The notes under the pieces were generated by a model. The model saw only the letters and a program-made list of their open reading frames with translations, did not search any database and was not told the origin of the DNA. Source: Plasmodium relictum (lineage: Eukaryota > Apicomplexa > Aconoidasida > Haemosporida > Plasmodiidae). From it: a stretch of DNA of 64,000 nucleotides. Below are positions 60,517-64,000 of the stretch, piece by piece. The stretch is from assembly GCF_900005765.1 (NCBI RefSeq), contig NC_041684.1, positions 714,889-778,888 on the forward strand. Direction: 5' to 3'. Within the stretch, counting starts at the first letter, position 1. The number at the start of each line of letters is the position of its first letter. Position numbers and translations under genes: made by a program.

Positions 60517-62468
60517 TTAAGTATTTCCTTTTTCTTTTTTTTTCTTTTTTCTCTTTTTTTTAATTAGTTTCATATTAATTTCCTTTAGTATTTCATTGTC
60601 AACACTGTAAAAAATTGTGAATTATAAAATTATAATAAAAAGTATATATATATAGAAAAGCAGAACAATGAAATTAAATATGTAAAAAAATATAAAAAAA
60701 AAGTATTATAAAAAATAAAAAAATTTATAAAGAAATGAAAAATTTGTATTTAAAATTTTATTTAAACATAAAATAAAATGTGAGGAAAAAAAAATACTTT
60801 TTTCTTTATTTTTTATTTACTCTTGAGGTAATTTTAAAATTGAGATATTTTTATTATAATTCATTGCTTCATTAATTTTACACATATTATATTTCTCAAT
60901 AAAATTTCCAATTAGTGCTATATTTGAAATTCTCTATAAAATATATATATTATATATATATAATTTTAAAATTATTATTATATGTATCAAGAGTATCAAT
61001 TTCTTTTTTTTTTTTTTTTACTGTTTCACTAATTATAATTTTACAAAAAGTCTCAGTAAATAAGTTATCTAAATTAAACATATTATAAGAGACATCGATA
61101 TTAATTAATGATTGATTTAATAAAAAACTTTCAAAAAGCTAAAAAAAAAAAAGAAAAATGTGAATTTTATCAGAGGATATTTAAAATTCCTAAATATTTA
61201 CTATATTTATTTTACTTTGCTCATTCCTTCACTAGTAAACGCATTACCACATAAATTCAAAGTAGATAGTGAGGAGTTCAAATATATTATTATATCTATT
61301 ATATATTTAATGGAATCATTTTTTAAGTTACAATACTAAAAATGAAAAAGAATGAAATTGACAATATTTTAATGCAGGATTCATTATTTTTTATATTGAA
61401 TATATATATACTTTTTTTTAATAATGTAGAATTACTTGAAAACTTAAGTTTTTTAAATTATTATAATTACATAGTGACATAGACAAATATTTAATGCAAT
61501 CAAATGTCAAGGGAGTGCAGTCTATGGATAAATTTTCTAGCTTTAAAAAAATTTTTTGAACATGTTAGTTTCGCTTAAAATTCTTTTATAGTTTGAGAAG
61601 TCATATACAATACAAAAAGGATAAAAGAAAAAATAGTTAAAACTAATGTAAATAAGTATTTTTTATATTTATACATACTTTTGAATAGCTATTATCATAT
61701 AATGATTTAGATAAAAGTATTATTCCATTTAAATCTATGTTACTATTGAATATACTTAAAGAATTTATATTACAAGATGTTTTTTTAATAATTTCAATAT
61801 TTTCTTCTTTTCTTTTTCTTTTTTCTTCCATTTCTTTTTTTTTTATTGTAATATTATTATTATTATTTTCTATATTAAAGTTTTTTTTTCTTATATTTTT
61901 GGTATTCTTTTTTAATATTTCATTTATTTTTATGTTATCCATATAAAAGCAAAGTGCTTTTATTATATTATTTCCGTTTTGAACATTTAGAATATTTATT
62001 TTCTTAATTCTCTTTTAAAAAAAAAAAAAAATTGAAATAAATAATTTTTTTTAGTATTTAAATTTTTATGTGAAATTTCTTAAGAAAGATATTTTTACAT
62101 CATAATTGGAATCAATCATTGATAAAATTAAGAAGTAAAATGAATCTGTATTTACATCTTCATAAATTGTTAAAACTCCATCACTGTCTTTATTTTCCTA
62201 TTAAAAGTATTATAAAAAAATATATTTTAAAATGATTTTTCTATTTACATTCTAATATTTTCATCAATACCTTTATTAAAAATTCATCTACTATATAGGA
62301 GCTTTTTTTTTTGAACTTTCTTAATAATAAATAATAACAATCAACCATATTCTTAAGGAAAAGAAGAAAAAGATATATGTGATTTAAGTATTATATAAAT
62401 AATATTTGTTTATTCTTTTTTTTAACTTTATAATTTTCATTAGTTTTATTAGAGTTTTCTTTTTCCAT
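60517..62468 (-). CDS. Leucine-rich-repeat (RNI-like) protein, nine exons
   Basis: Nine phase-consistent exons run from the ATG at 62468 to the stop at 60517, giving about 365 residues. The exons encode, in order, MEKENSNKTNE..., NMVDCYYLLLRKF..., ENKDSDGVLTIYED..., RIKKINILNVQ..., LENLSIDCTPL..., YCNLKNDSIKYI..., LFESFLLNQSL..., RISNIALIGNF... and a Lys-rich tail. Exons 4-8 contain ribonuclease-inhibitor-type LRRs of about 28 residues with strands such as NSLSIFNSNID, LENLSIDC, LKNLSF, LSTLNLCGNAFTSEGM, LINIDVSYNMF and ISNIALIGNFI. A Lys/Asn/Glu insertion splits the first repeats. RNI-type LRR proteins are protein-binding scaffolds (RanGAP, dynein regulatory complex subunits and others); which applies cannot be told. 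Confidence 0.75.
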
Positions 62469-64000
62469 TTTGTTAAATTATTATGGAATTATATTAAATC
62501 AGGATAAGATATATAAATATTTATATTTAAGAATTTTGTATATTATTATATTTTATAATTCATTCTCTTATACATTTCATTTTAAATGTGCTTTTTAAAT
62601 TATCAATAGAAAATGAGTATTTTAAATTTCAATAAATGTAACTTATTATTATTTCTATTTACGATATTATTATAAAAAAGAAAAAGAAAAAAAGAATAAA
62701 GAAAAATTTTTTTTTAATTAATTATCTTTTTTATTTATGATGTCTTTTCTTAAGCACTTTGAATTAATGCTAACACATTCGCTATATTTAAAATACACAT
62801 ATCAAAGAATATTTTTTTTTTTCTTTTCTTCAGAACAAAAAGAAAAATAATTTGATGAAAATAATATAAATTTTTAAATTTGTTTTAACTTGTATTTAAA
62901 AATTATTAAATATTTCATTTCACTTTATTTTCTTTAATTTTTTTAATATAAAAAATTTTCACATTTCCTGTGAATAAATGGAACTATTATTTTATAAAAA
63001 ATGTATCTATTTAATTTTAATTATTAATACATATTAATAATTTATAATAATATATATATATATATATATATAAAATTTTAAATAAGTGTAACAAAAAAAT
63101 TATTAAATTAACATAAAAATGCAAATGAACTTTTCATTCTATATATATATCTTATCAAAAAACTAAAATAATATATCTTTATTATAATTATGTGTATATA
63201 TATACGTATGTGTATAATTAAAATCCACCATATATAAATACATTTTTAATTCTTTAATTAAATTATACAATTAAAATTTATTTATAATATTCTAAACAAA
63301 TATAAAATTTATATTTTAAAATAGGTATAAAAATGAAAGGGAAATATTATTGTGTTATTATTTCAGAAAATATTCATTTATCATTTCTAAATAATTATAT
63401 ACAGTAACTATAAGTTTCAGAATATATACAATAAGACATTAACATTTTTAAGTTCTTATAAAATATATATTTTTAAATTGTGCTTTATTTTTATTTTTAG
63501 TATCATATATTTATTGTGAAATTGCAAATTATACTTAAAAGTGTAATTTAAATAAAAATATTAAATTTAGAAAATTTGCAATATTTATAAAAAATAAATT
63601 TATATTTCTTAATATTTATAATAGTTTAGAAATAGCTAAAAATATATGATGTAGTTTCCAGTACCTACTCAGTAAAGAACACTAATAGATGATTTTGAAT
63701 TTTCCATATGATGAAATAAAGTATAAATAAAAGTTTGGTAATGCATAACATATATTCAAAAAGATGAGTACACTAAGATGTTATCAGTTAGAAATGCAAA
63801 GTACATAGATATTAAAAAAATATATATTATTTTCTTTAAAATAGAGAATTTTTTATTTTTTTTATTCTTCTTTATATTGGTGTATATATAGTGATAAAAA
63901 AAATAAAATAAAATATGATCACCAAAAAGAATAAAAGTAAAAAAAAAAAAAAAAAAAAGATATTGTACGCGTTTGGTTTTTAATATTGGTAGATATTGAG
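62469..64000. other. Gene-free right end
   Basis: About 1.5 kb upstream of the LRR gene, with a TA tract near 63050-63072. No coding exon could be supported on either strand. The composition is that of intergenic DNA. Confidence 0.65.

Noticed and set aside
1-64000. CRISPR arrays, operons, prophage, insertion sequences, tRNA or rRNA genes
   Set aside because: None seen. The genes are spliced and eukaryotic; no spaced direct repeats, terminal inverted repeats or transposase were found, and no cloverleaf-like GC-richer block was noticed by eye.

Overview
The window is very A+T-rich nuclear DNA of a malaria parasite (Plasmodium). Coding DNA is A/T-biased, proteins carry long Asn/Lys/Glu low-complexity tracts, introns are short and AT-rich (GTAARN...polypyrimidine-AG), and intergenic DNA is built from poly(A), poly(T) and (TA)n tracts. 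The gene order (MSP3-type gene, acetyl-CoA transporter, DNA polymerase zeta, pyruvate kinase II, MCM-like gene, ADP/ATP carrier, dynamin-like protein, XPB/RAD25) is, from memory, the order on P. falciparum chromosome 10. The proteins, for example the ADP/ATP carrier, differ from the falciparum ones I remember, so this is another species. An avian parasite such as P. gallinaceum or P. relictum is my guess. There are two assembly gaps of exactly 300 N (10-309 and 9525-9824).

Layout. 0.3-2.4 kb: a secreted, Glu-rich MSP3-family-like surface protein, apparently the edge of the MSP3 locus. 3.8-9.5 kb: a small conserved basic protein, a TXNDC9-type thioredoxin-fold protein (8 exons) and an acetyl-CoA transporter running into the second gap. 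10.2-15.0 kb: a 1,520-residue Asn/Gln-rich protein with a UBA/CUE-like start and three PPG-hydrophobic motifs. 15.0-18.7 kb: a long gene-free divergent spacer. 18.7-24.7 kb: REV3. 25.1-27.2 kb: apicoplast-type pyruvate kinase II. 28.5-31.9 kb: a 12-exon MCM-like protein that has lost its ATPase motifs. 32.7-33.6 kb: ADP/ATP carrier. 35.0-38.2 kb: a large helical-repeat protein, probably organellar. 39.9-42.0 kb: dynamin-like protein. 43.0-46.4 kb: XPB helicase of TFIIH.

47.7-48.3 kb: enhancer of rudimentary homolog. 48.5-53.6 kb: a 17-exon WD40 axonemal dynein intermediate chain. 54.1-56.6 kb: two small membrane proteins in divergent orientation. 56.9-59.6 kb: Rab escort protein. 59.9-60.3 kb: a two-exon, 58-residue basic protein with a presequence, candidate mitochondrial ribosomal protein bL34. 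60.5-62.5 kb: a 9-exon leucine-rich-repeat protein. 62.5-64.0 kb: no gene seen.

These are independent eukaryotic genes, not an operon. Themes are DNA repair and recombination (REV3, XPB, MCM-like), organelle upkeep (PKII, carrier, dynamin, mitochondrial candidates), trafficking (REP, acetyl-CoA transporter) and the male-gamete axoneme (dynein chain). All exon models were built by eye from reading frame, GT/AG sites and phase. I checked that phases are consistent, but no transcript evidence was available.
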